From assembly GCA_035342095.1 (NCBI GenBank), contig DAOQWL010000128.1:1-8196 (forward strand): 8,196 nt of DNA. The letters are read 5' to 3'. Of this stretch, positions 1-6,915 are shown in pieces (position 1 is the stretch's first letter; every line of letters starts with the position of its first letter). The position numbers and the translations under genes were made by a program. The notes under the pieces are model-generated. The model searched no databases. It worked only from the letters and a program-made list of their open reading frames with translations, and had not been told where the DNA came from. This DNA is from PLanc-01 sp035342095. Lineage in GTDB: Bacteria > Planctomycetota > Phycisphaerae > Sedimentisphaerales > Anaerobacaceae.

Positions 1-406
1 TATGGAACGGCAAGAAACCGAAGAATACTTTAACTTATTGCCACGCGATTCCTAACCATATAACATAAGCATAGACCTTCGGACCGTTCTTGTCAAGCCG
101 GTTGCCCAGACAATCCGGGCAATTCACGAAGACGTGGCTGAGCGGTTCGCAGAGTGTGCCGGTGAGGCCATATCTTCCGGAGAATTGAAGATAACGCCTT
201 ACGGCGTCACTGCAAACCATTGCATGGTGTCCGCTCCACCCAACGGCTGGGCAGCACGGTGGAACAGGTGACAGCCCCGGTCCTGATGCGGGAGACCTTG
301 CTCCGTCCGAGTGCATGGACTATGCTGGAAGTAGTTGACGACGACCAACAAGGGAAGGTCCCCTGAGAAAGGCAGGACGAACATAAAGACGAACCACACC
401 AGATGG
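1..406. other. Gene-free left flank / possible long leader of the hydrolase genes
   Basis: No convincing gene is seen here. The first 70 bases are AT-rich compared with the rest of the window and hold a candidate plus-strand promoter. Two short hairpins follow: TTGCCC (102-107) pairs with GGGCAA (117-122) around a 9-nt loop, and ACGCC pairs with GGCGT around TTAC near 193-206. Short open stretches exist in two plus frames (56-271 and 166-366) and on the minus strand (316-35). They overlap one another, have mixed codon use unlike the neighbouring genes, and resemble no family I recognise. If the promoter is real, the hydrolase transcript would have an untranslated leader of more than 300 nt. 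I recognise no known riboswitch in it. Confidence 0.5.
38..66 (+). promoter_or_regulatory. Candidate sigma70-type promoter upstream of the hydrolase genes
   Basis: TTGCCA at 38-43 matches the -35 consensus at 5 of 6 positions. It is followed after 17 nt by TAACAT at 61-66 (4 of 6), or after 15 nt by TATAAC at 59-64 (5 of 6). Transcription would start near position 72 and read toward the hydrolase genes. The region is AT-rich, as expected for a promoter. The match was found by eye and the two -10 options conflict, so this is tentative. Confidence 0.3.
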
Positions 407-1732
407 ATGGAGCGTCGCGGCCTGGCGGTCGCGGCACTATGGTCTCTCTTGTCCGGCTCGGTGCTTCTGGGAGCCGGCGTGGACGGGCCGATCAAGGTGA
501 GTCCGAACGGCCGATCCTTCGTCGATCAGAGGGGCCAGCCGTTCTTCTGGCTGGGGGATACCGGATGGCCGCTCTTCGTCAAATATAGCACAGACCAGGC
601 GGAAGCGTACTTGAAGAACCGCAGCGCCAAGGGATTCACCGTTATTCAGGGCGTCCTGGCATCGAGCCAGGGAAGCGGTGCCCAATCCAAGAGCCCCGGC
701 GCCAATCCCAACGGCGACAAGCCGTGGATCGACGACGACCCAGCCCGGCCGAACGATGCCTTCTTCCGTCATGTGGACCACCTCGTGGAGTTCGCGCAGC
801 AGCAGGGCCTCGTCCTGGCAATGCTGCCCACGTGGGGCTACTACGTGAACGACGCACAGGTCGTCACCATGAAGAACGCGCGCATCTACGGCCGGTGGCT
901 GGGCGCTCGATATCGCAGCGCACCCAACGTCGTGTGGGTGAACGGCGGAGACCGCGTCGCCACAGGCTTCGAAGAGGTATGGCGGGAGCTGGCGCGCGGA
1001 TTGCGTGAAGGCGATGGCGGCGCGCACTTGATCACCTACCATCCTTGCGGCTGGCGGTCCTCCTCGCAGTACTTTCACACCGATGACTGGCTGGATTTCA
1101 ACATGATCGAGACCTGGACAGCATGGCCCAAGATCCATCCCGCGGTACTGGCCGACGTCGTGCGGACGCCCGTCAAGCCGGTGGTGCTGGGCGAGCCCGC
1201 GTACGAGAATGGACCGGAATACCCGCTGGGACCGATCACGCCTTTGATTGTGCGTCGGCAGGCGTGGTGGACCGTGATGGCCGGCGGCTTCTTCACATAC
1301 GGCCAGGACCAGATGTGGCGCATGCAGGAAGGATGGGACAAGACGTTCGACACGCCGGGCGCCGCCCACGTGTGCAAGATGAAGGAAATCATGGCGTCTC
1401 TGCCGTGGTGGGAATTCACACCCGACCAGAGCGTCTTCGACTCAGGGATCTCCAGCGAGCGAACGCTCAACACCGCCATGCGTTCGACCCGCGGCGACCA
1501 GGTCCTGGTCTATCTGTCGTCACAGTGCACCGTGTTCGTCCACCTCGACAAGATCGCCACCGCACAGGCCAAGGCCACTCTGATCCATCCGATCACCGGC
1601 GAACGACGTGACGCCAGCACATATCGTACCGAAAATCTCAACAACAGGACATTCCCCGACGGCCAGACCCAGTTCTTCTCCACCCCAGGCCATTGGGAAG
1701 ATGCCCTGTTGTTGCTGGAGGCCGTGAAGTAG
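407..1732 (+). CDS. Secreted DUF4038 / apiosidase-like (GH140-type) glycoside hydrolase
   Basis: This is a predicted secreted TIM-barrel hydrolase of 441 residues. From the ATG at 407 it begins MERRG, followed by a hydrophobic stretch to about residue 24 (signal peptide, cleavage near LGAG/VDG). The DUF4038 region starts with KVSPNGR and has the family motif FFWLGDTGW (46-54) and then KGFTVIQ. The likely acid pair is D182 in GGDR and E263 in GEPAYE, by analogy with GH140 apiosidase, where Asp and Glu lie in equivalent motifs. The C-terminal part, from PWWEF (about 333) to the end, resembles the small beta domain often paired with DUF4038 (Collagen_bind_2 type). The substrate is unknown; known GH140 members act on pectin rhamnogalacturonan II, but DUF4038 proteins are diverse. 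The start is uncertain. A TTG at 335 would add 24 hydrophilic residues with atypical codons. An AGGA at 374-377 lies 5 nt before an in-frame ATA at 383 (reading MKTNHTRW if used). The next hydrolase gene follows after 45 nt. Confidence 0.85.
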   Translation: MERRGLAVAALWSLLSGSVLLGAGVDGPIKVSPNGRSFVDQRGQPFFWLGDTGWPLFVKYSTDQAEAYLKNRSAKGFTVIQGVLASSQGSGAQSKSPGANPNGDKPWIDDDPARPNDAFFRHVDHLVEFAQQQGLVLAMLPTWGYYVNDAQVVTMKNARIYGRWLGARYRSAPNVVWVNGGDRVATGFEEVWRELARGLREGDGGAHLITYHPCGWRSSSQYFHTDDWLDFNMIETWTAWPKIHPAVLADVVRTPVKPVVLGEPAYENGPEYPLGPITPLIVRRQAWWTVMAGGFFTYGQDQMWRMQEGWDKTFDTPGAAHVCKMKEIMASLPWWEFTPDQSVFDSGISSERTLNTAMRSTRGDQVLVYLSSQCTVFVHLDKIATAQAKATLIHPITGERRDASTYRTENLNNRTFPDGQTQFFSTPGHWEDALLLLEAVK

Positions 1733-1765
1733 GTCGTGTGGCAGGCACATGGGGCATTCTGTGAT

Positions 1766-1771
1766 AAGGGG
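1766..1771 (+). promoter_or_regulatory. Ribosome binding site that favours a TTG start
   Basis: AAGGGG lies 6 nt before the TTG at 1778, which opens with Lys-Thr and then a hydrophobic signal peptide. The ATG at 1787 would be 15 nt away, too far for this site. The GTG at 1736 would add a non-signal-like N-terminus running through the ribosome binding site. TTG at 1778 is therefore the preferred start. Confidence 0.65.
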
Positions 1772-1777
1772 ATAACC

Positions 1778-3505
1778 TTGAAGACGATGAGCGTTCGTTG
1801 GATGTGTTTGTTGCTCTGGATGGGCAGTTTGGCAGCCGCGGGGAGTCCTGCGCCGCCCGCTCTGTACGGCGTCGATGCCCTGGGACGGGCGATGCCGGGA
1901 CCGTCAGACGTGCGAGAGTTCCGCAAGGACCGCTACGTCGGGGTCTTCCACTTCCTCTGGCTGAACGTGAACCAGGTCTACGACAACTCGCAGATCCTGA
2001 AGGACAATCCGGACGCACAGAAGACCAACGCCTCCCCGCCGTGGGGTCCGGTCCATGCATACCATTTCTGGGGCGAGCCCCTGTTCGGCTATTATCGCAG
2101 CGACGATCCCTGGGTCCTGCGGCGCCATGCCGCCCTGCTCTCCGACGCAGGGGTGGATTTCCTCGTGTTCGACACGACGAACGCCGTGATCTACGAGGAC
2201 GTGGTCCTGCGATTGTGCGAGGTGTTCGAGCAGCAGCGTCAAGCCGGCGACCCCGTCCCGCAGATCGCGTTCATGGTGAATACCCAGGCCCGCCAGACCG
2301 CCCAGAAGATCTACGAACTGCTCTACAAACCGGGACGCTATCGCGAGCTGTGGTTCCACTGGCAGGGAAAGCCCCTGCTGATCTGCGATCCGGCGGAAGC
2401 GTCGAAGGAGATCTCGGATTTCTTCACGCTGCGCAAGGCCCACTGGCCGTTCGAGCTGGTCAACACGCACAACGCCTGGCATTGGGAAGCGACCTATCCG
2501 CAGGTCTACTCGTATGATCGGGACCCGTCGGCGCCGGAGCAGGTGAATGTCTCCGTCGGCCAGAACCTGCACCAGAAGACCGGTCAGGTCGAGATGATGA
2601 GCACCGGCTGGGCCCGCGGGCGGAGCTTCCACGACGGCCGTGTCGACGACCGCCCGCAATCCTACGTGTACGGCCTGAACTTCGGGGAGCAATGGAACCG
2701 CGCCCTGGACCTGGATCCGAACGTGGTCTTCATCACCGGCTGGAACGAGTGGATCGCGATGCAGTTGAACACCGGCCAGGGGCCCGCGATTTTCTGCGAC
2801 CAGTTCAATCCCGAATTCAGCCGGGACGTGGAGATGATGAAAGGCGGCTACGGCGACAACTACTACCTGCAGATGGCCTCGAATATCCGGCGATTCAAGG
2901 GGATGACGCCCCCGCCGCAAGCGTCTGAGGAGAAGACGATTGACCTGTCGGGACCGTTCAGCCAGTGGGACGATGTCCGGCCGGTGTACCACGACCACGG
3001 TCTCGACACACTGCCCCGCGACTTTGCGGGTTGTGGGAACAAGCACTACGCCGTCCGCTCGGGGCGCAACGACTTCCGCGTCCTGAAGATCGCCAGAGAC
3101 GACCGGAACGTCTACTTCTACGCCCAGACCGAGGAGCCCATCACCTCGCCCACGGATCCCAATTGGATGTGGCTGCTGGTTCACGTCGACGGGACCGCGG
3201 CGCCGAACTGGGAAGGATTCAACTTCCGAGTGAACAGTCGGATCTGCGGCGAGAGCGAGACCTCCGTGGAGTCCTGCACCGGCGGCTGGCGGTGGCGGCA
3301 GGTTGGCGCCGCCGCGTATCGGGTCGAAGGCAGGCGCCTTCATCTGGCAATTCCCAGGAAGTTGCTCGGCATCCAGCCCGGCGGATTCGCCGTCGAATTC
3401 AAATGGATCGACAACGCCCAGTGCCCAGGGGACATCTTGAATGCCTACGTGGACGGCGACGCGGCGCCGGACGGACGCTTCCGCTATCGCTACGACGCGC
3501 CGTGA
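1778..3505 (+). CDS. Secreted GH99/GH71-like hydrolase with C-terminal CBM9-like domain
   Basis: This is a predicted exported two-domain protein of 575 residues from the TTG start. Residues 1-22 form a signal peptide (MKTMSVRW, then a hydrophobic core, cleavage near AAAG/SPAPP). Residues about 30-380 look like the (beta/alpha)8 fold of GH99/GH71-type proteins: YVGVFHFLW early, a FDTTN motif at 131-135 at the end of a beta strand after DAGVDFLV, and FITGWNEW ending at 325. The Glu in GWNEW (E324) fits a catalytic or substrate-binding role. The region from about 387 has features of a CBM9/DOMON-like sugar-binding beta sandwich: a W-D-D-V opening, GRND (429-432), a YFYAQTEEP strand, WMWLLVHVDG and NWEGFNF (477-483). 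Family membership was judged by motif and the substrate is unknown. GH99 members act on mannans and GH71 on alpha-1,3-glucan. The downstream EWxxE glutamate of classical GH99 is not seen (EWIA here). It is probably co-transcribed with the upstream hydrolase gene. Confidence 0.72.
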   Translation: MKTMSVRWMCLLLWMGSLAAAGSPAPPALYGVDALGRAMPGPSDVREFRKDRYVGVFHFLWLNVNQVYDNSQILKDNPDAQKTNASPPWGPVHAYHFWGEPLFGYYRSDDPWVLRRHAALLSDAGVDFLVFDTTNAVIYEDVVLRLCEVFEQQRQAGDPVPQIAFMVNTQARQTAQKIYELLYKPGRYRELWFHWQGKPLLICDPAEASKEISDFFTLRKAHWPFELVNTHNAWHWEATYPQVYSYDRDPSAPEQVNVSVGQNLHQKTGQVEMMSTGWARGRSFHDGRVDDRPQSYVYGLNFGEQWNRALDLDPNVVFITGWNEWIAMQLNTGQGPAIFCDQFNPEFSRDVEMMKGGYGDNYYLQMASNIRRFKGMTPPPQASEEKTIDLSGPFSQWDDVRPVYHDHGLDTLPRDFAGCGNKHYAVRSGRNDFRVLKIARDDRNVYFYAQTEEPITSPTDPNWMWLLVHVDGTAAPNWEGFNFRVNSRICGESETSVESCTGGWRWRQVGAAAYRVEGRRLHLAIPRKLLGIQPGGFAVEFKWIDNAQCPGDILNAYVDGDAAPDGRFRYRYDAP

Positions 3506-3633
3506 TCCTGACAATCCTGGGCTTGGGACGCATAACGAGGGCACAGCATTCCCAGATTATGCAATATCTCACGGAGCCAGAACGTCGCTATGTAGGAAAT
3601 CGTGGCACAATCAACGATCAGCAACCAAGACCC

Positions 3634-3640
3634 AGAGGAA
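3634..3640 (+). promoter_or_regulatory. Ribosome binding site of the beta-propeller gene
   Basis: AGAGGAA lies 4-5 nt before the ATG at 3645. It supports this start over upstream in-frame starts as early as 3441, which would overlap the hydrolase gene and put a 68-residue basic, non-signal-like extension in front of the signal peptide. Confidence 0.7.
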
Positions 3641-3644
3641 TCCT

Positions 3645-5000
3645 ATGAGAACCTCGACGAATCGCCCCTCCTGCCTGCTTGTTCTTTGCACCCTCAGTTG
3701 TTGCTGTCTTGCGCTTGTGCGCGCGAAGGCCGCCGATTGGCCGCAATGGCAGGGACCCAACCGCGACGGCAAGTCCGCGGACACCGGTCTGCTCAAGGAA
3801 TGGCCGAACGGCGGGCCCCCGCTGGCTTGGAGGATCGACAAGCTCGGCGGGGGCGACAGCGCTCCGGCCATTGCCGCCGGGCGGGTCTTTGTCATGAGCA
3901 ATCGCGGCCAGGAGGAAGTGGTTTGGGCCCTGTCCGAGAAGGATGGAAGCGAAATCTGGGTGACGACCCTGGGGCCGGCCTTTCAGCAGCGGGCCTCGCA
4001 GGGGAAAGAGGGACCTGCATGCACGCCGACGGTCGATGACGAACGCCTCTACGTCGAGGGATTGGGCGGCAACGTGGCTTGCCTGCAGGTGGCGGACGGC
4101 AAGATCGTCTGGCAACGCAGCATGACTGAGGATTTCGGCGGCCGCGTGCCGATGTGGAGCTACCGTGAATCGCCGCTCATCGATGGCGACCAAGTGATCG
4201 TCACACCTGGCGGCGCCGATGCGATCCTCGTGGCCCTGAACAAGCTGACCGGCGAAACGATCTGGAAGGCCAAACTGCCCGACAGTCCCGCCGGCGGTTC
4301 CGAAGCACCGGCCGGCCCCGGCGGAGGTCGAGGCGGTCCCGGCGGCGGCGCCGGAGCGTCCTACGCTTCGCCCATCGCCATCGACTTCGACGGACTGCGC
4401 CAGTACGTGCAACTGACGGCAAGAACGCTTATCGGAGTCGCAGCGTCCGACGGCAAGTTCCTCTGGCGGTACGACAAACCGGCCAATCGCATGGGGATCA
4501 ACTGTTCCACGGCGCTCTACCACGAAGGGATGGTCTTCGCCTCTTCCGCCTATGGCGCAGGCTGCGGCTTGGTCAAGCTCACCAAGGACGCGGATGGCGC
4601 CGTCAAGGCCGAGGAAGTCTACGCCACCACGGACATGCAGAACCACCACGGCGGCATGATCCTTCTCGATGGCCATCTTTACGGCGCCAGCGGCGGCAAT
4701 GAGGGCGGCGCCCTCGTCTGTCTCGACTTCCAGACCGGCAAGGTCCTGTGGGACCAGCGCGAAAGCGTGGGTCGTCGCGCGAAGGGTTCGCTGGCCTTTG
4801 CGGACGGCATGCTCTACTATCGCATGGAGGACGGCACGGTGTGCCTGATCGAGCCGAATCCGACGCAATACACCGAGCGTGGCCGATTCGAGCAGCCGGA
4901 CCGCACCCGCCTGCCGGCCTGGGCGCACCCGGTCATCGCCAACGGCAGACTGTACATCCGCGATCAGGATGTACTGTTCTGCTACGACATCAAGGCGTAG
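3645..5000 (+). CDS. Secreted PQQ-like beta-propeller repeat protein
   Basis: This 451-residue exported protein is of the PQQ-binding-like (BamB/YvrL-type) beta-propeller superfamily. It starts with a signal peptide: basic MRTSTNR, a Cys/Leu-rich core, and a type I site AKA/ADW near residue 29. The mature N-terminus DWPQWQGPNRDG is the signature seen in many planctomycete PQQ-propeller proteins. Repeat motifs of the blade type recur: EVVWALSEKDGSEIW (91-105), VACLQVADGKIVWQ, ILVALNKLTGETIWK, LIGVAASDGKFLWRY and ALVCLDFQTGKVLWD. A Gly/Pro-rich loop at about 216-238 interrupts the propeller. No separate catalytic domain is attached. Such proteins may be scaffolds, cell-envelope assembly factors or PQQ-independent binders, and the ligand is not predictable from sequence. 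It lies 139 nt downstream of the hydrolase gene on the same strand. I see no clear terminator or promoter in that gap, so co-transcription is possible. Confidence 0.88.
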   Translation: MRTSTNRPSCLLVLCTLSCCCLALVRAKAADWPQWQGPNRDGKSADTGLLKEWPNGGPPLAWRIDKLGGGDSAPAIAAGRVFVMSNRGQEEVVWALSEKDGSEIWVTTLGPAFQQRASQGKEGPACTPTVDDERLYVEGLGGNVACLQVADGKIVWQRSMTEDFGGRVPMWSYRESPLIDGDQVIVTPGGADAILVALNKLTGETIWKAKLPDSPAGGSEAPAGPGGGRGGPGGGAGASYASPIAIDFDGLRQYVQLTARTLIGVAASDGKFLWRYDKPANRMGINCSTALYHEGMVFASSAYGAGCGLVKLTKDADGAVKAEEVYATTDMQNHHGGMILLDGHLYGASGGNEGGALVCLDFQTGKVLWDQRESVGRRAKGSLAFADGMLYYRMEDGTVCLIEPNPTQYTERGRFEQPDRTRLPAWAHPVIANGRLYIRDQDVLFCYDIKA

Positions 5001-5161
5001 GGAAACTCGGGTGTTTCACTCGTCATCGATGATCGGCCGCAAGAGCACTCATCGCCGTGGCGGCATCGGACGGAGGTTTTTCCTTGACCTGTGTGGGGCA
5101 TCGGAGATAGCCTGACCGTGGCGTTGACAATACGATGAATCCACCAGGAAAGGAGTCCGCA
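5001..5161 (+). promoter_or_regulatory. Intergenic region before the lipoprotein gene
   Basis: This 161-nt gap holds a perfect 10-bp palindrome, TCATCGATGA at 5023-5032, which could be a weak operator or chance. A possible but poor promoter has TTGACC at 5084-5089 and a -10 of ATAGCC at 5107-5112 (17-nt spacer). A five-T run at 5078-5082 follows a short GCCG/CGGC hairpin, but is too far from it to make a convincing terminator. Confidence 0.25.
5149..5155 (+). promoter_or_regulatory. Strong ribosome binding site of the lipoprotein gene
   Basis: AAAGGAG is 6 nt upstream of the ATG at 5162, a near-consensus Shine-Dalgarno at ideal distance. It excludes the in-frame ATG at 5135, which would place this site inside the coding region and put extra hydrophilic residues before the signal peptide. 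Confidence 0.85.
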
Positions 5162-5635
5162 ATGAGATTCACGAGACTCAGCATGGTTGCCTGCCTCGCG
5201 GCTATTTCCCTGTCCGTGTTCGTCGGATGCGGCAAGAAGTCCCCGGAACCGACGCCCCCGAGCACGTCGGGAGGGGGCGCCGACACAGCGTCGGCCCCTG
5301 CCCCATCCACCCCGGCGGCCGCACCCGCATCAGTCGAGATCGACAAGCCGGTCAGCGAAATCCAGGCGGCCGCGGAAGCCATGAGCGTCGACAGTCTGAA
5401 GGCCGCCGCGCTCAAGTACAAGGAGGCGATCCTCGCCAAGCAGGTCGATATCGAGAAGCTGACCGCCAAGATCAAGGAGATCCCCATCACCGAGGCGCTG
5501 GGCGAGAAGGCGAAGACACTGAAGACCGACCTGGCGAATCTGGAGACCTCTCTGAAGGCGTTGAAGGACCGCTTCCAGGTGTACTACGACGCCGTCAAGA
5601 CGAAAGGCGGCGACGTAGCCAACTTGGCCTTGTAG
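5162..5635 (+). CDS. Small putative lipoprotein with helical C-terminus
   Basis: This 157-residue protein has no family I recognise. It opens with a lipoprotein-type signal peptide (MRFTRLS, then a hydrophobic core) and a probable lipobox F-V-G-C with the modified cysteine at residue 23. Phe at -3 is slightly unusual. After GKKS comes a low-complexity Pro/Ala/Ser/Gly/Thr linker (about 27-58), which probably spans from the membrane through the periplasm. Residues about 60-150 are rich in Ala, Lys, Leu and Glu with heptad-like spacing (for example LAKQVDIEKLTAKIKEI and LANLETSLKALKDRF), so a helical bundle or coiled coil is likely. The protein would be anchored in the membrane facing the periplasm. 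Function is unknown. It converges on ackA, with 16 nt between the two stop codons. Confidence 0.85.
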   Translation: MRFTRLSMVACLAAISLSVFVGCGKKSPEPTPPSTSGGGADTASAPAPSTPAAAPASVEIDKPVSEIQAAAEAMSVDSLKAAALKYKEAILAKQVDIEKLTAKIKEIPITEALGEKAKTLKTDLANLETSLKALKDRFQVYYDAVKTKGGDVANLAL

Positions 5636-5646
5636 GAGCACGCTCG

Positions 5647-5660
5647 TCCGGTCAGCCGGA
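5647..5660. terminator. Small hairpin between the convergent lipoprotein and ackA genes
   Basis: TCCGG (5647-5651) pairs with CCGGA (5656-5660) around the 4-nt loop TCAG. It lies just after the lipoprotein stop and covers the ackA stop codon. No T-run follows on either strand, so it is not a standard intrinsic terminator, though it could be a weak bidirectional stop or RNA-end stabiliser. Confidence 0.2.
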
Positions 5661-6866
5661 AGCGGCCACCGGCCTGTGAACGGTCAAGTCGTAGGTGTCC
5701 TTCGCAATCGCGAACTGCTCGTTCGTTGGGATGACGAACACCTTGACCTTGCTGCCGACGGCGCTGATTTCCGCCTCCTGACCGGTCACCCGCCCATTCG
5801 CGTGGGCATCGAAGTGAACGCCCAGTTGCGTCATGCCCCGGCAGATCTGCTCACGCAGGCGTACGGCGTTCTCGCCGATGCCGCCGGTGAAGACGATCGC
5901 ATCGAGCGGCTCGAGCACCGCCGCATAGGCGCCGATGTACTTGCGAATGCGGTAACAGAAGACGTCGATGGCCAGGGTCGCACGTTCGTTGCCCTGCTCC
6001 GCCAGATCGAGCAGGTTGCGGATGTCGTTCGACAGGCCGGAGATGCCGAGCAGGCCGCTGTCCTTGTTGCAGAGCATCTTGAGCGATTGCGCACTGTAGC
6101 CCTTGTCCGCGAGGTAGAAGAGGATCGCAGGATCGAGGTCGCCCGACCGTGTCCCCATGGGCACGCCTTCGAGGGGGGTGAAACCCATTGAGGTGTCGAT
6201 GGAGTGCCCGTCCTTGATGGCCGTGATCGAACAGCCATTGCCCAGATGGCAGGTGATCGCGTTGATTTCGTACTTGCCCCGGCCCAGGATCGCGGCGGCC
6301 CGCCGGACGACGTATCGGTGCGAGATCCCATGAAACCCGTAGCGCCGAATGTGATACTTCTCATAGAGATCATATGGCAGCGCGTACATGTACGCCACCC
6401 GCGGGATCGTCGCGTGGAACGCGGTGTCGAAGCACGCGACTTGTCCGACGCCGGGCAGGCGGTGCTCCGCCGCACGGATGCCCGCCAGGTTAGGCGGGTT
6501 GTGCAACGGCGCCAGGTCCGCGTACCTCTCGATCGAGGCAATCACGTGCTCATCGACGACCACCGACCCGGTGAACTCTTCGCCGCCATGGACCACCCGG
6601 TGCCCCACTGCTCCGATCTCCGACAGATTACGCAGGACTCCGACATCCGCATCGACGAGCGTGTCGAACATGAGGTTCATCGCGTCGTCCACGTCCAGCG
6701 CGAGGACCGGGGTCTCGTGAATCTGATGGTCTCGCCAGTGCGTCAGTTTGGATACGCCCTCTCCCACCCGCTCCACCGACCCATTGGCGACCGCCACAGC
6801 CTGGGGCATCTCGTAGAGGTAGTACTTCACAGACGAACTGCCGGCGTTGATCACGAGGACCTTCAT
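5652..6866 (-). CDS. ackA: Acetate kinase
   Basis: This 404-residue cytoplasmic enzyme interconverts acetyl phosphate plus ADP with acetate plus ATP. It is the substrate-level phosphorylation step of acetate formation and is reversible for acetate uptake. The length is normal for the family. Motifs are complete: VINAGSSSVKY at the N-terminus (N7), GHRVVHGG (R90), FDTAFH (D147), GFHGISHRY (H179), HLGNGCS, DTSMGFTPLEGVPMGTRSGD (R240), FTGGIGENA and PTNEQ (E383). These correspond to the active-site residues of the Methanosarcina enzyme, offset by one. The ATG at 6866 places this motif at the normal distance from the N-terminus. GGAAAGG at 6883-6877 is 10 nt upstream. A TTG at 6887 would add seven residues and absorb that site. 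The gene follows pta on the same strand after 49 nt, so the two probably form one operon. Confidence 0.98.
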   Translation of the reverse strand: MKVLVINAGSSSVKYYLYEMPQAVAVANGSVERVGEGVSKLTHWRDHQIHETPVLALDVDDAMNLMFDTLVDADVGVLRNLSEIGAVGHRVVHGGEEFTGSVVVDEHVIASIERYADLAPLHNPPNLAGIRAAEHRLPGVGQVACFDTAFHATIPRVAYMYALPYDLYEKYHIRRYGFHGISHRYVVRRAAAILGRGKYEINAITCHLGNGCSITAIKDGHSIDTSMGFTPLEGVPMGTRSGDLDPAILFYLADKGYSAQSLKMLCNKDSGLLGISGLSNDIRNLLDLAEQGNERATLAIDVFCYRIRKYIGAYAAVLEPLDAIVFTGGIGENAVRLREQICRGMTQLGVHFDAHANGRVTGQEAEISAVGSKVKVFVIPTNEQFAIAKDTYDLTVHRPVAASG

Positions 6867-6876
6867 TTGCACGAAG

Positions 6877-6883
6877 CCTTTCC
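6877..6883 (-). promoter_or_regulatory. Ribosome binding site of ackA
   Basis: GGAAAGG on the minus strand lies 10 nt before the ATG at 6866, inside the 49-nt pta-ackA gap. A similar GGAAAG precedes pta. The site decides the ATG over the upstream TTG. Confidence 0.7.
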
Positions 6884-6915
6884 ACAAACACCCGTTCGCC
6901 CCGGCGTCCGAGGCC

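Noticed and set aside
2..55. Possible C-terminal tail of an upstream plus-strand gene ending at the TAA at 53-55
   Set aside because: Only 17 codons are visible, with AT-rich codon use unlike the other genes, and a competing promoter reading overlaps it. Sequence to the left would decide.
35..316. Minus-strand frame of 93 codons containing a CPDC pair
   Set aside because: A single Cys-x-x-Cys-type pair is not enough for a zinc-finger call and no start signal is evident.
56..366. Overlapping plus-strand open stretches (56-271 and 166-366) that might be a decayed gene or leader peptide
   Set aside because: No good start with a ribosome binding site, no recognisable similarity, and mixed codon use. 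A 26-codon frame from the ATG at 286 also lacks a ribosome binding site.
1904..3544. Long minus-strand open frame (546 codons) opposite the GH99-like gene
   Set aside because: It is a mirror of a real gene in high-GC DNA. The plus frame has a signal peptide, ribosome binding site and family motifs; the minus frame has none.
3618..4928. Long minus-strand open frame (436 codons) opposite the beta-propeller gene
   Set aside because: Its composition is that of an antisense shadow, with no recognisable motifs, while the plus strand has clear propeller repeats.
5124..5129. Perfect -35 hexamer TTGACA before the lipoprotein gene
   Set aside because: No -10 element occurs at a 16-18 nt spacing; the expected place falls on the ribosome binding site.
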